Source of the DNA: Marinobacter sp. es.042
Lineage (GTDB): Bacteria; Pseudomonadota; Gammaproteobacteria; Pseudomonadales; Oleiphilaceae
Direction of reading: 5' to 3'
NCBI RefSeq assembly: GCF_900188315.1
Contig: NZ_LT897781.1
Location: 248,001-312,000, forward strand
DNA: 64,000 nucleotides
This document shows, piece after piece, positions 6,711-16,020 of the stretch. Each line of letters starts with the position of its first letter. Within the stretch, counting starts at the first letter, position 1. Both the position numbers and the translations under genes were made by a program. A model generated the notes under the pieces. The model did not search any database. It had not been told where the DNA came from and saw only the letters and a program-made list of their open reading frames with translations.

Positions 6711-8838
6711 TCACTTCAGACAGGGTATGCTGGAACTTGTGTTGGGTTTCGCGGATAACGAAAGGCACCTTTTGCGGCTCACTGACTAACCGAAAATGCT
6801 GTGAGAGGTGTTCTTTCAGGCCATCCAGCGTGGTGTGATTCTCACCATCCTTCTTGAAACCGCCAATCCACTCTTCTTTCGGCGTATGTTCTTCCAGCCA
6901 GGTGTAGGGAGAGGCAATAACCAACAGGCCACCGTCGTTAATGCGCTCGTGAATGCTGTCCAGGAAGCGCCTGGGGCGGTAAAGGCGATCAATTAGGTTG
7001 GCCGCCAGAACAAGGTCGTAGCCCGAGTACTGCGGTTTCAGGTTACAGGCATCGCCCTGGTAGAAGCTTACCCGATCTGAGCATTCCTCAAGACCCAGCT
7101 CTTTAAGTGTCCGGGTGTGATAGCTGACCAGTTCACCTTCCTCTGCCAGCGCATAGCGAATGGAGCCCTGCTCGGCCATCTCCACGCCCAGCCTGATAAA
7201 GTTGGCCGAGAAATCGACACCTTCCACCTCGTCAAAGCGCCTTGCCAATTCAAAGCTGGACCGGCCGCAGGCACAGCCCAGATCCAGGGCTTTTCCGGTT
7301 GGCTTGCCCGTCATCGCATCCAGGGCAAGATCCGCCAGGGCTTTCGGGAAGTTGTCGACACCAAACCAGGTGTCACCGAAGTGGAATTCGGCGTATTCGG
7401 TCAGCAACCGGTCGCTTTCATAGTAGGCGTTGGGTTGCACGGCCTCGCTTTCGGAGGCGATGTAGCGGAAGCCGGCATGCTGGAAGAAGTGCCTGCGGAA
7501 AGCATAACGAGCCGACAATCGGGCTTCGTTGCCGCAGGAAATCCAGGAGCCGCCCTTGATCAGGTTGTGTTGCCCGTCGAACGTCGGCGTTGTGAAATCG
7601 TCGTACAGCGGATGAACCTTGAAATTATCGAACGGATAGGTCGGTGTTTCCGTCCATTGCCAGACGTTGCCAACAACGTCGAACCACTGACCGTGCCGGA
7701 ACCGGGTAACCGGGCATGAAGACGCCCCGTGGTCCAGGTGCAGGTTGGCATTGGCGGGGTCATGGCCGACTTCCTCGATGCCGGCCTCGTCGCACAGGCG
7801 GTACCACTCGTCCTCGGTTGGCAGGCGGATGGGCTGGCCGGTTTGCTCCCGTTTCCACTCGCAAAAGGCTTTGGCCTCGTGGTAGTTCACCTCGACGGGC
7901 CAGTCCCAGGGCATCTCGACCTCTTCGGTCATAAGGCGCAGATGCCAGCCGTTCTGCCAGCGCCAGAAAGTCGGGTGCTTCGCCCTGGCGAATTGCCGCC
8001 AGGCACACCCCTCTTCACTCCAGAATCGATCTTCCTGGTAACCACCAGCTTCAACAAACTCCAGGAATTCCTGGTTGCTGACGAGATACTGACTGGCCCT
8101 GAATTCATCAACCTGGGCCTCGTGTTCGCCGTACTCATTGTCCCAGCCGTAGAAGGCGTCGTCGTAGGGTTTGCCAATGGAAACTGTGCCAGCCGGCACG
8201 GTGAAAAGTTCGTTTTCGGGTGCTTCCCCGGTCTCGCGAATCGGCTCCCATTCTGGCTGAGGCCGCACCTTTGAGAGGTCGTGTTGCCGGATCAGCACGG
8301 ACGATGTCTCAAGGTGGATGCGTTCGTGCTCAACACCCATAACGATCGGCCACCAGGGATTCTCCCAGTTGATCGGCAGGCTGAGCGGGAGTGTTTCAAT
8401 CAGCTCCAGAACGGTGGCGCGGACTTTAGCGCGGTAATCCAGCACCTCGGCAACGGTGGGCCAGTCGTAATGATCTTCGTCCAGATCGTCCCAGCTCATC
8501 TCATCAACGCCAACTGCAAAAATCGACTCCATGTGAGGGGCGATGCGCTCGGGGAGGAGTTTGGCCAGCACCAGTTTATTGACGAAAAAAGTTGCGGTGT
8601 GGCCGAGGTAAAAAATGAGCGGGTGCCTCAGAGGAATCGACTTCTGGAAATAGCCCGAATCACCGGCGAGACAGTCGAAGAGGCGGGTGTAGGTGTCGAA
8701 GGTGTTGGTGAAGTAGGAAGCGATTTCGACGCGCTTATCCTCCACAGACCCAGCACTCAGTTCCGGCGTTCTAAGCAGGCCGACTCCGGGTTTGAGGGCT
8801 CGGCTGGGGGACTGCACTTCCGGTATTGGCATTGTCAT
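6685..8838 (-). CDS. ovoA: OvoA: 5-histidylcysteine sulfoxide synthase / 4-mercaptohistidine N1-methyltransferase
   Basis: A 717-residue three-domain enzyme of ovothiol biosynthesis. Residues ~30-190 form a DinB-like domain with the iron-binding HX3HXE motif (H171, H175, E177, in GVEHERIHLE). Residues ~210-465 are a formylglycine-generating-enzyme-type domain (GNVWQWTETP, GGSWISCGNEARLSARYAFR). The C-terminal ~230 residues are a SAM methyltransferase (ALDLGCACGRSSFELA). OvoA joins cysteine to histidine with O2, and the C-terminal domain is thought to methylate the mercaptohistidine. The methyltransferase domain distinguishes it from EgtB. The PLP lyase OvoB is not in the window. Two ATGs (8838, 8832) have only a modest AGGA upstream. 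Confidence 0.92.
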   Translation of the reverse strand: MTMPIPEVQSPSRALKPGVGLLRTPELSAGSVEDKRVEIASYFTNTFDTYTRLFDCLAGDSGYFQKSIPLRHPLIFYLGHTATFFVNKLVLAKLLPERIAPHMESIFAVGVDEMSWDDLDEDHYDWPTVAEVLDYRAKVRATVLELIETLPLSLPINWENPWWPIVMGVEHERIHLETSSVLIRQHDLSKVRPQPEWEPIRETGEAPENELFTVPAGTVSIGKPYDDAFYGWDNEYGEHEAQVDEFRASQYLVSNQEFLEFVEAGGYQEDRFWSEEGCAWRQFARAKHPTFWRWQNGWHLRLMTEEVEMPWDWPVEVNYHEAKAFCEWKREQTGQPIRLPTEDEWYRLCDEAGIEEVGHDPANANLHLDHGASSCPVTRFRHGQWFDVVGNVWQWTETPTYPFDNFKVHPLYDDFTTPTFDGQHNLIKGGSWISCGNEARLSARYAFRRHFFQHAGFRYIASESEAVQPNAYYESDRLLTEYAEFHFGDTWFGVDNFPKALADLALDAMTGKPTGKALDLGCACGRSSFELARRFDEVEGVDFSANFIRLGVEMAEQGSIRYALAEEGELVSYHTRTLKELGLEECSDRVSFYQGDACNLKPQYSGYDLVLAANLIDRLYRPRRFLDSIHERINDGGLLVIASPYTWLEEHTPKEEWIGGFKKDGENHTTLDGLKEHLSQHFRLVSEPQKVPFVIRETQHKFQHTLSEVTIWERLPR

Positions 8839-8945
8839 TTCTGGACACGTCCTTTGTTGTGTTAGCTAACAGCAATACGTTTCGTGGGTGGGGGATGGTT
8901 CAATTTCCCCCTAAAACTAGTCAGACGGTTCCTTTGCTGAAATTG

Positions 8946-10139
8946 TTACAAGCCGGATTCTTTGGCCAAAGCTACCGCCCGGGGCGCGCCCAGTGCAAGA
9001 AGAACGGCACCCGATGAGCAGACAAGCATTGAAACTGCGATGCTCAGGAGTGTCTGGCCTCCAGAGAGAGAGGATAGGGTGCTGACTGCCCCGGCAATGG
9101 TGAACTGCGATGCGCCCAGAAGAGCCGCCGCAGTGCCGCTGAGATTCGGGAAGAACTCCATGGCGTTCGCCATGTTGTTGGGCACGATGCCGCCCTGGCA
9201 GCCGATGGCAACGATGATGCACCCTGCTACCAGCCAGAGAGGCCCCTGGAACTGCACGCTGGCAACCAGAGCGACAAGAGCCAGGCATTGTGCAATAACC
9301 TGGGCACGCACCAACTGCACCGAGGAAAATCGCCTTAGCAGCGGACGATTAGTCAGGTTCAGGGCAGCCATGAATGCAATATTGGCGGCGAACAGAATGG
9401 CGAAGGTGCTGTTGGAGAGCCCGTACCATTCCTGGTAGATAAAGGAAGAGTGGGTGATGAACAGGAGCATAGTGCTGAAACACAGAACCTGAATGCCGAT
9501 GAAACGCATTGTGGTTTTGTGTCTGAGCACCAGCAGGTAATTGGTCACCAGGGAGCGAATGGGCGTGGATGTCGGTGTGCGCGGTTGAAGCCTTGGGAAA
9601 AGCGCCAGCTGGAGAGTCAGCACAAGAAACGCGGCATAGCCGGCCAGCATCAGGAATATCCAGTGCCACTCACCCAGTGCAAGCATCAGTGAACCCAGCG
9701 ACGGCGCCGCAGCGGGCGCTATGAACATAATCAGGCCAATGAGCCCGAACAGCCGGGCAGCGTCCTGTCCGCTGACTTCGTCGCGAACAATCGCAGGAAC
9801 CGACACCGCACAGAAGGCGCCACCAATGCCTTGCGCGATCCGCCAGAACACCATGTCGGACAGGGTGTCAGCCAGCGATACCATGACTGCGCCTGCCATA
9901 AAAATCAGCAATCCACCGAAAAGCACCGGTTTGCGACCGTATCGGTCAGACAGGGGGCCGCCCACCAGCTGGGCAAGCCCCAAGGTGGTGACATAGGCGC
10001 TGAGCGTGAGCCCCACGTGCCCATGATCAACGCCCAGACCATCGGCAATCTCCGGGAAAGCGGGCAGGTAGGCATCGAGTGCCAGTGGCCCGAGTGCCAC
10101 GGTCATGCCCAGCAGTATGGCCAGGTGCAGATGCGACAA
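8946..10139 (-). CDS. Bcr/CflA-family multidrug efflux MFS transporter
   Basis: A 397-residue, 12-helix major facilitator of the Bcr/CflA drug:H+ antiporter group. Signatures are the first helix with ALGPLALDAYLPAFPEIA and the motif A loop GGPLSDRYGRKPVLFGG (about residues 68-84). I place the start at TTG 10139, which has AAGGAG eight bases upstream and gives a length equal to E. coli Bcr; the frame stays open to an ATG at 10232 that has no ribosome site. It is divergent from the BCCT transporter (139 bases between). The substrate is unknown; bicyclomycin, chloramphenicol or cysteine export are known for relatives. Confidence 0.85.
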   Translation of the reverse strand: MSHLHLAILLGMTVALGPLALDAYLPAFPEIADGLGVDHGHVGLTLSAYVTTLGLAQLVGGPLSDRYGRKPVLFGGLLIFMAGAVMVSLADTLSDMVFWRIAQGIGGAFCAVSVPAIVRDEVSGQDAARLFGLIGLIMFIAPAAAPSLGSLMLALGEWHWIFLMLAGYAAFLVLTLQLALFPRLQPRTPTSTPIRSLVTNYLLVLRHKTTMRFIGIQVLCFSTMLLFITHSSFIYQEWYGLSNSTFAILFAANIAFMAALNLTNRPLLRRFSSVQLVRAQVIAQCLALVALVASVQFQGPLWLVAGCIIVAIGCQGGIVPNNMANAMEFFPNLSGTAAALLGASQFTIAGAVSTLSSLSGGQTLLSIAVSMLVCSSGAVLLALGAPRAVALAKESGL

Positions 10140-10278
10140 GAGTGATCTCCTTGAAAGATAGAATCCTAACAATACGGTGGCATATTTCATCAGACCATGC
10201 GTATTTTCAGAAATCCCCCGTGCATGATCCATTCACTTCCTGTAGCCTGCGCGGCTTTTTCTTCCGGAGGCATACCTT

Positions 10279-11835
10279 ATGACCGTTCAATCCCAATCTC
10301 TCCCGCGAACCAGAAGCGGGCCGCTAACAGACAGTGATCCCGTTGTTCTCGTGCTCACGATCGGCTTCATACTTCTGTTCGTGGGAGCTTCGATCGTCGA
10401 CAGCGGATACGTGGCCGACCTGATCGGAGCCGGGTTTGCGTGGACTGCAACCTATCTGGGCTCTTTTTTCCAGGTGCTGCTGCTACTCACGTTTTTCATC
10501 GCTATAGGAACAGCCCTGAGCCGTGCCGGCGCTGCCAGAATCGGCGGACTGGATCGGCCGGAGATCGGCCGGTTTCGCTGGTTGTCGATGATCATGTGCA
10601 CCCTGCTGGCCGGGGGCGGAGTGTTTTTTGCTGCCGGGGAACCGGTTTACCACTTCGTCGTCACACCGCCGGCCTTTGATACCGAAGCTGGCTCAGCCTC
10701 GGCCGTTGCTCCTGCAATGGCCCAGTCGTTCACTCACTGGGGTTTCCTGGCCTGGGCCGTGTTGGGCTCCCTCACAGCGCTGGTTCTGACCCGGGCCCAT
10801 TACGGTCAGGGCAAACCCCTGCAGCCGAGAACCCTGTTATACCCGGTGTTTGGTGAGAAGGTCATTCAGGGGCGCCTTGGCGGTGTTATCGATGCCTTCT
10901 GTGTGATTGCCGTGGTAGCGGGGACGGTTGGCCCCATCGGTTTTCTGGCCACTCAGATGAGTTTTGGGTTGCATGAGCTTTTTGGCGTATCGGATGGATA
11001 TGGCACCCAGTTGACGGTATTGGTGGTGCTGGCCGGCGTCTACATGACCTCTGCCATGACCGGACTGCACAAGGGCATTCAGTTGCTGAGCCGTTTCAAC
11101 GTGATTCTGGCTCTGGTCATTGCCGGGGTGATCTTTGTCTTCGGGCCAACGCTCTTCCTGGCCAATACCTACACCCAGTCGATGGGCGAATACGTCACCT
11201 CGTTCTTTGCCATGGCAACCATGACCGCTGAAACCGCCCCGGCCTGGTGGATGAAATGGTGGACGGTGTTCTTCTTTGCCTGGTTCATTGGCTACACGCC
11301 GTTGATGGCGGTCTTCGTTGCCAGAATTTCCCGGGGCCGGACGGTTCGGGAAATGGTTCTGTCGGTGGCTGTTCTGGCGCCCATCGCGACCACCATCTGG
11401 TTCACACTGCTCGGTGGTTCCGGCATTTACCACCAGCTTGCCGGCACCTTCGACCTGACCGAAGCACTGAACAACTTCCGCTTTGATGTGGCCACACTGA
11501 CCGTGGCACAGGCCCTGCCCGGCGGCACCTGGATGGCGGCTGCGATTCTTTTGCTGACAACCATTTTCGTGGCCACCACCGGCGACTCCATGAGCTATTC
11601 CATTGCCATGGTCGGGGCAGGCCATGACGAACCGAACCCGTGGATCCGTGTCTTCTGGGGGGGTGCCATGGCATTGATGGCAGCGATCCTTCTGTACATG
11701 GGGGCGGGCCAGATCGGTGTGCTCCAGCAGTTCATTGTGCTGACGGCGATTCCGGTTTCACTGATCATCCTTCCCTCGCTCTGGACCGGGCCGAAAGCGG
11801 CCATGGCAATGGCGCGTGAGCAAGGGCTGGTCTAG
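10279..11835 (+). CDS. BCCT-family transporter
   Basis: A 518-residue, 12-helix transporter of the betaine/choline/carnitine family. Family features are FFAAGEPVYHF (about residues 116-126), QSFTHWGFLAWAVLGSLTALVL, and the helix 8 block ending ARISRGRTVREMV. The signature tryptophans of betaine carriers (WAWWxSWxP) are replaced by FFAWFIGYTP, so this is a divergent member whose substrate need not be glycine betaine. No long hydrophilic regulatory tails are present. ATG 10279 follows CCGGAGG by eight bases. The MscS channel gene follows after 75 bases on the same strand; both families are linked to osmotic balance. Confidence 0.85.
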   Translation: MTVQSQSLPRTRSGPLTDSDPVVLVLTIGFILLFVGASIVDSGYVADLIGAGFAWTATYLGSFFQVLLLLTFFIAIGTALSRAGAARIGGLDRPEIGRFRWLSMIMCTLLAGGGVFFAAGEPVYHFVVTPPAFDTEAGSASAVAPAMAQSFTHWGFLAWAVLGSLTALVLTRAHYGQGKPLQPRTLLYPVFGEKVIQGRLGGVIDAFCVIAVVAGTVGPIGFLATQMSFGLHELFGVSDGYGTQLTVLVVLAGVYMTSAMTGLHKGIQLLSRFNVILALVIAGVIFVFGPTLFLANTYTQSMGEYVTSFFAMATMTAETAPAWWMKWWTVFFFAWFIGYTPLMAVFVARISRGRTVREMVLSVAVLAPIATTIWFTLLGGSGIYHQLAGTFDLTEALNNFRFDVATLTVAQALPGGTWMAAAILLLTTIFVATTGDSMSYSIAMVGAGHDEPNPWIRVFWGGAMALMAAILLYMGAGQIGVLQQFIVLTAIPVSLIILPSLWTGPKAAMAMAREQGLV

Positions 11836-11910
11836 TCTTTTAGGAGCGGAGTGAAACACAGGGATGTGTCCGCCTGCTGATTTTGCTGACTGAGCGCTCC
11901 GGGAGGGCAG

Positions 11911-12960
11911 ATGCTGGAATCGTTTGAAGCCGGTTTCACGGTATGGCTGTGGCCGGGGTCTTCGGCGATTCTTGCGGTTGCCGCTACTTATGTTGTTTAT
12001 CGCCTGGCTCTGGCGGTGTTCCGGCATTTCTCAGAGTCCAGAACGGTCATCCGGCTGTTTCTGGATGCCGCTGCCCGGGCTTTGGGTGTCGTTTTCTGCC
12101 TGCTTACCCTGGTCGGTTCGTTGGCTACCGCGCCATCGGATCTGCCCCTGATCTCAGCCATTCAGCAGGTCGCCACCCTGCTGCTCATCCTCGCCATCAC
12201 TTGGGCGGCAGTGAGACTGACCTCGGCCATTGGCGAAGTCATTGTCGCGCTCAATCCGGTGCTGGAAGGGCAGTGGAAGCGAGCCCGGAAGGTCGAAACC
12301 CAGACCCGATTCCTGGTCCGCGCTCTTAACATTCTCATCGTGATCATCGGTCTCGGCGCTGCCCTGATGACCTTTGAATCGGTTCAGCACATGGGCGCCA
12401 GCCTTCTTGCCTCCGCGGGTGTCGGTGGCCTGATTCTCGGTTTCGCAGCCCGTCCTGTGTTGAGCAACCTGCTGGCCGGCATGCAGATTGCCCTGACACA
12501 ACCTTTCCGTATAGACGACGTGTTATATGTGCAGGGCGAGTGGTGCTGGGTGGAAGAAGTAACAGCCACCTATGTGGTCTTGCGGGTCTGGGATCTGCGT
12601 CGCCTCGTAGTACCACTGCAATGGTTTATCGAAAATCCGTTCCAGAACTGGTCCAGGAATACCGCAGAGCTGCTGGGGACAGTCTTTATCTGGGTCGACT
12701 ACACCATGCCGGTTGAACCGCTCCGGCAGGAGTTCACTCGTCTGCTCAATGAGTCGGGGCTCTGGGATGGCGAATTTTCCTCAGTGCAGGTGACCGATTC
12801 CAGTGATCAGGCCATCCAGGTGCGTTTTTTGATGAGCGCCGCCAATTCCAGCAAGAACTGGGACCTGAGATGTGCGGTCCGGGAGGGCATGGTAACCTTC
12901 ATTCAGGAACACTACCCGGCTCAGCTACCCAGGCTTCGGGCCCGGATGGTGGAAAACTGA
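11911..12960 (+). CDS. Mechanosensitive ion channel family protein (MscS-like)
   Basis: A 349-residue inner-membrane channel. Four hydrophobic segments fill residues ~10-190. The pore-lining helix and beta domain are seen in LLASAGVGGLILGFAARPVLSNLLAGMQIALTQPF, followed by DDVLYVQGEWCWVEEVTATYVVLRVWDLRRLVVPL, the standard MscS fold. These channels open under membrane tension and release solutes during hypo-osmotic shock. ATG 11911 lies about five bases after GGGAGG. It sits 75 bases after the BCCT transporter and 19 before an SDR gene, so the three may be cotranscribed. Confidence 0.88.
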   Translation: MLESFEAGFTVWLWPGSSAILAVAATYVVYRLALAVFRHFSESRTVIRLFLDAAARALGVVFCLLTLVGSLATAPSDLPLISAIQQVATLLLILAITWAAVRLTSAIGEVIVALNPVLEGQWKRARKVETQTRFLVRALNILIVIIGLGAALMTFESVQHMGASLLASAGVGGLILGFAARPVLSNLLAGMQIALTQPFRIDDVLYVQGEWCWVEEVTATYVVLRVWDLRRLVVPLQWFIENPFQNWSRNTAELLGTVFIWVDYTMPVEPLRQEFTRLLNESGLWDGEFSSVQVTDSSDQAIQVRFLMSAANSSKNWDLRCAVREGMVTFIQEHYPAQLPRLRARMVEN

Positions 12961-12979
12961 GATTTCTCGAGGACCCTGC

Positions 12980-13777
12980 ATGTCTGCCAAAACCGTCTGG
13001 ATAACTGGTGCTTCCTCTGGCATCGGTGAAGCACTTGCCTTGCAGTTTGCGAAGAATGGCGACCGTCTGGTGCTTTCAGCTCGCCGGGAAGATGAGTTGG
13101 AGCGTGTTGCCGAACGTTGCCGGGCTGTCGCCGGGACAGCAACCGGGCAGGTACTGGTACTCCCGCTGGACGTTACCGACTGGGATTCACTTCCGGGCAA
13201 GGTTGAGACGGTTCTGGCACAGTTCGGTACCGTCGATCTGCTGGTGAACAACGCCGGCGTTTCGCAGCGATCCCTGTGCAAGGACACCGACATGTCGGTC
13301 TACCAGAAACTGATGGATGTGGATGTCATGGGCCAGATTGCCCTGACCAAAGCGGTGCTTCCCCATATGCTCGAGCGTGGCTCCGGCCACCTCGCCGTGA
13401 CCTCCAGCGTCGCCGGTAAAGTCGGCGCCCCCATGCGTACCGGCTATTGTGCCGCGAAGCATGCCGTTATGGGGTTCTTTGATGCATTACGGGCCGAGGT
13501 GGAAGGCCAGGGCGTGAGTGTCTCGACCATCACCCCCGGTTTCATTCGCACGGATATTTCTCGCAATGCCCTTGCCGGTGACGGCTCAGCCTACGGCAAG
13601 GAAGATGAGGACATTGCTGCCGGCATGGACGTGACCGAGTGCGCCGAGGTGGTGTTCAAGGGTCTCGAGGCAAAGAAGCGCGAAATCCCGGTGGGGAAGG
13701 GCAAGGAAATGGCTGCCCTCTGGATCAAGCGAATCTCGCCAGAGGCCCTGTTCCGTATGGCGAGGGCTCGATCCTAG
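12980..13777 (+). CDS. Short-chain dehydrogenase/reductase
   Basis: A 265-residue classical SDR. The cofactor loop is VWITGASSGIGEALALQF (residues 5-22), with NNAGV at about 90 and the catalytic Ser and YxxxK (YCAAKHAVMG) at about 143-165. The basic ARREDE at the end of beta-2 favours NADP(H). The C-terminal GLEAKKREIPVGKGKEMAALWIKRISPE resembles membrane-associated DHRS7-like or YqjQ-type SDRs acting on lipids or steroids. ATG 12980 follows GAGG by eight bases, 19 bases after the MscS gene. Substrate unknown. Confidence 0.85.
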   Translation: MSAKTVWITGASSGIGEALALQFAKNGDRLVLSARREDELERVAERCRAVAGTATGQVLVLPLDVTDWDSLPGKVETVLAQFGTVDLLVNNAGVSQRSLCKDTDMSVYQKLMDVDVMGQIALTKAVLPHMLERGSGHLAVTSSVAGKVGAPMRTGYCAAKHAVMGFFDALRAEVEGQGVSVSTITPGFIRTDISRNALAGDGSAYGKEDEDIAAGMDVTECAEVVFKGLEAKKREIPVGKGKEMAALWIKRISPEALFRMARARS

Positions 13778-13804
13778 GGTTCAGCCGAGTAAAGCCGGGG
13801 CTGA

Positions 13805-14761
13805 TCAAAACTTGTAGTTCAGCCCCACTGCAAGCAGGTACGAGGATTCATCGTAGAAGGTCAGGTTGGACTGGGTGTCGCCGTAACCTGCAAACGAAAT
13901 AAACGACCAATCCTTCCAGCCCATGAACTGTGGGTACTCGTAGGCTGCGAAGAGACTGAACTCATCATCCGAGCGCGTCTTCTTGAACAGGGTGCTGGCG
14001 CTGTCGTAATCCCGTCTTGTGAATCCTGCGGTCAACACCAGTCTGTGCCGGTCCAGAATATTGAACCAGCTGACTTCGGCTCCATAGGCGTCGAAGCTGC
14101 TGGCACTGCCATCGGCATCGTGCTGGATGTAAATAATGGAGGGTGAAACAAAGCTGGTCGGCGAGACGGTAAAGCGGTAACTACCTTTGGTGTAGTAACT
14201 GTCCGCATCGCGGGCCAAGTCTGATCCGGCCGTCAGATCATCTTCAACATCCGTTGTTGCAAAGGCGAGATCCAGGCTGAAGCCGGAGCCGGAGATGCTG
14301 TTAAGTTGCAGACGGTAGGCGTTGCCCGAGACGTCTGTTTCTTTCCTCGGCGTGTTGAGCTGATAAGGGTTTTGCCAGGTTTCTCCCGAAATCACCGTGG
14401 GCAAAAAGGAAACATCCACCACGGTGCCCGAGCTGAGACTGTATTTATACCCGAGTTGCACGGCCAGGGTGCCGACCGCAATATCTTCCCTGGTGGTACC
14501 AAAGTAAGTCTGCTGATTCAGTCCATCGCCGAAGGTGTAGGCAACATTGCCAAGGGGCGCGATCAGGCCCTCTGACTCGCTGTCTGCCTTGTTCTCGAGG
14601 GAACTGATGGTTCGGTCGCCATCGACGTTAAAGTTGGACGTGGAAGAGATGATCCCTGCATTCAGCGAGATTTCACCACTGAACCCCTTTTGAGGAGGCG
14701 CCGGTTGTGCGAAGACAGGCATCGCGATGAACAGGATCGGGAGAGAAAGGTGTTTTTTCAT
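13805..14761 (-). CDS. DUF2860-family putative outer-membrane beta-barrel protein
   Basis: A 318-residue exported protein. Residues 1-18 are a signal peptide ending VFAQP. The rest has alternating hydrophobic/polar strands and ends in LLAVGLNYKF, with the terminal phenylalanine typical of outer-membrane barrels inserted by BamA. The opening GFSGEISLNAGIISSTSNFN and the repeated YTFGDGLNQQTYFGTTREDI pattern match what I recall of Vibrio DUF2860 proteins. ATG 14761 is chosen because the signal peptide begins exactly there; the frame extends upstream to 14857 over the next gene. Function unknown; surface structure or small porin is possible. Confidence 0.7.
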   Translation of the reverse strand: MKKHLSLPILFIAMPVFAQPAPPQKGFSGEISLNAGIISSTSNFNVDGDRTISSLENKADSESEGLIAPLGNVAYTFGDGLNQQTYFGTTREDIAVGTLAVQLGYKYSLSSGTVVDVSFLPTVISGETWQNPYQLNTPRKETDVSGNAYRLQLNSISGSGFSLDLAFATTDVEDDLTAGSDLARDADSYYTKGSYRFTVSPTSFVSPSIIYIQHDADGSASSFDAYGAEVSWFNILDRHRLVLTAGFTRRDYDSASTLFKKTRSDDEFSLFAAYEYPQFMGWKDWSFISFAGYGDTQSNLTFYDESSYLLAVGLNYKF

Positions 14762-14802
14762 GCTTGAGCTCCGGGTTAGCGACTCGTCGGGGGCTATGTG
14801 CT

Positions 14803-16020
14803 TCAGGGTACACAGTCGGTTTCCTTGCCACCTGATATGACTACAGCGGCAAGGCATAGTTCGATTTCAGACAGGCGTTGGTGAGAGATACGATCACTGT
14901 TTACCTGAAAGGCAATGGTAATCCCACTCTCGGCATAATAACGGAGGCTTGAGCTGTAGCCAGGAATCCAGCCACCATGACCGAAAACCGGAGAAAGCGG
15001 ACCCGATCGGGAAATAGCCACGCCAAGGCCATAATAGGTTCCGGGCATGTCTTCGCCGATCGGAACAGACTGGAGCATTGGGTTCAGGATCTCCTCTGAC
15101 ACTCCTTGTCCGCCAAACAGGGCAGCTCCCCATTGTGCCAGGTCACGGGAAGAGCTGATCAGTCCGCCGCCGGTCCACTCTAGCGCTGGATTCCAGACCA
15201 TAACGCCGTTCTTATCTGTTGTTTTTGCCGGGAAGCCAAAGGGATTGTCGACAGCAACATACCCGGCAGCCAGACCCGCAAGCCAGCGTTTGTTCGATGC
15301 TGATGTCGCCGTCAGCCCCAGTGGTTCGAGAAAACGGTCATTAACCTCTTGGTAGTAAGTTCGCCCAGTGATGGCTTCAATGGCAAGTCCGATAAGAATA
15401 TATCCGGTGTCTGTGTAAGCCCATTGCTCGCCCGCTGGAAACAGTGCCTCTGAGTCCAGAACGAAACCGACAAGTGTTCCGGGTGTAAATGGGTTTCCGG
15501 GTTCCGACCAGCGTTGTGAGACTGCTTCTGCAAAGGCTGGCAGATACACATGGTTCGGCAAGCCCGATGTGTGGTTAAGCAGCTGGCGAACGGTCAGGCC
15601 CTGATGGTTGGGAAGCCGCCGGAACCAGCTGTTCCGGGCCAGCCAGGCCGATACGGGGTCGTCCAGATCAATGTCCCGTTCCTGTGCGACCGACACCATG
15701 GTGGCGGCAACAAAAGTCTTGCCGATACTCGCGGCCAGCATTCTCGACTCCGGCGTCATTGGCTCGCGAAGTTCTGCATCGGCCCAACCCGCTGCTGTCG
15801 AGTGCGAAGAACCATCAAGAAGCACGTAACTGGCGGTTATGCCGGGGAAATCGTACTCGCTCTGAAACCGCTCCAGTGCATCTGAGAATGCGGCTTCCAG
15901 GGGCGTATTGGCTGTCCGCTGAGGACTGGCCAGGCAGGCGGTCAACCAGAGCAGGCTCACCAGAATTAAAATTTTGAGGCCGAAACCCGGCCCTTTTCGC
16001 AAAGTCATCAATGCGTTCAC
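14803..16020 (-). CDS. Serine hydrolase lipoprotein (beta-lactamase/DD-peptidase fold)
   Basis: A 405-residue protein of the class C beta-lactamase-related serine hydrolases. Residues 1-29 are a lipoprotein signal with lipobox LTAC, so the mature protein is lipid-anchored. The nucleophile motif SxxK is SIGK in MLAASIGKTFVAA (about residues 94-107); YTDTGY (about 203) is the YxN-type motif; FGHGGWIPGY (about 345) is the third. The fold covers esterases, D-amino acid peptidases and beta-lactamases, so a resistance role should not be assumed. Its start overlaps the CPBP protease stop by four bases (ATGA), indicating coupled translation. Confidence 0.8.
   Translation of the reverse strand: MNALMTLRKGPGFGLKILILVSLLWLTACLASPQRTANTPLEAAFSDALERFQSEYDFPGITASYVLLDGSSHSTAAGWADAELREPMTPESRMLAASIGKTFVAATMVSVAQERDIDLDDPVSAWLARNSWFRRLPNHQGLTVRQLLNHTSGLPNHVYLPAFAEAVSQRWSEPGNPFTPGTLVGFVLDSEALFPAGEQWAYTDTGYILIGLAIEAITGRTYYQEVNDRFLEPLGLTATSASNKRWLAGLAAGYVAVDNPFGFPAKTTDKNGVMVWNPALEWTGGGLISSSRDLAQWGAALFGGQGVSEEILNPMLQSVPIGEDMPGTYYGLGVAISRSGPLSPVFGHGGWIPGYSSSLRYYAESGITIAFQVNSDRISHQRLSEIELCLAAVVISGGKETDCVP

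Noticed and set aside
14803..16020. Antibiotic-resistance beta-lactamase
   Set aside because: Motifs fit the broad serine-hydrolase/DD-peptidase group; the lipoprotein anchor and operon with a CPBP protease do not single out a resistance enzyme.
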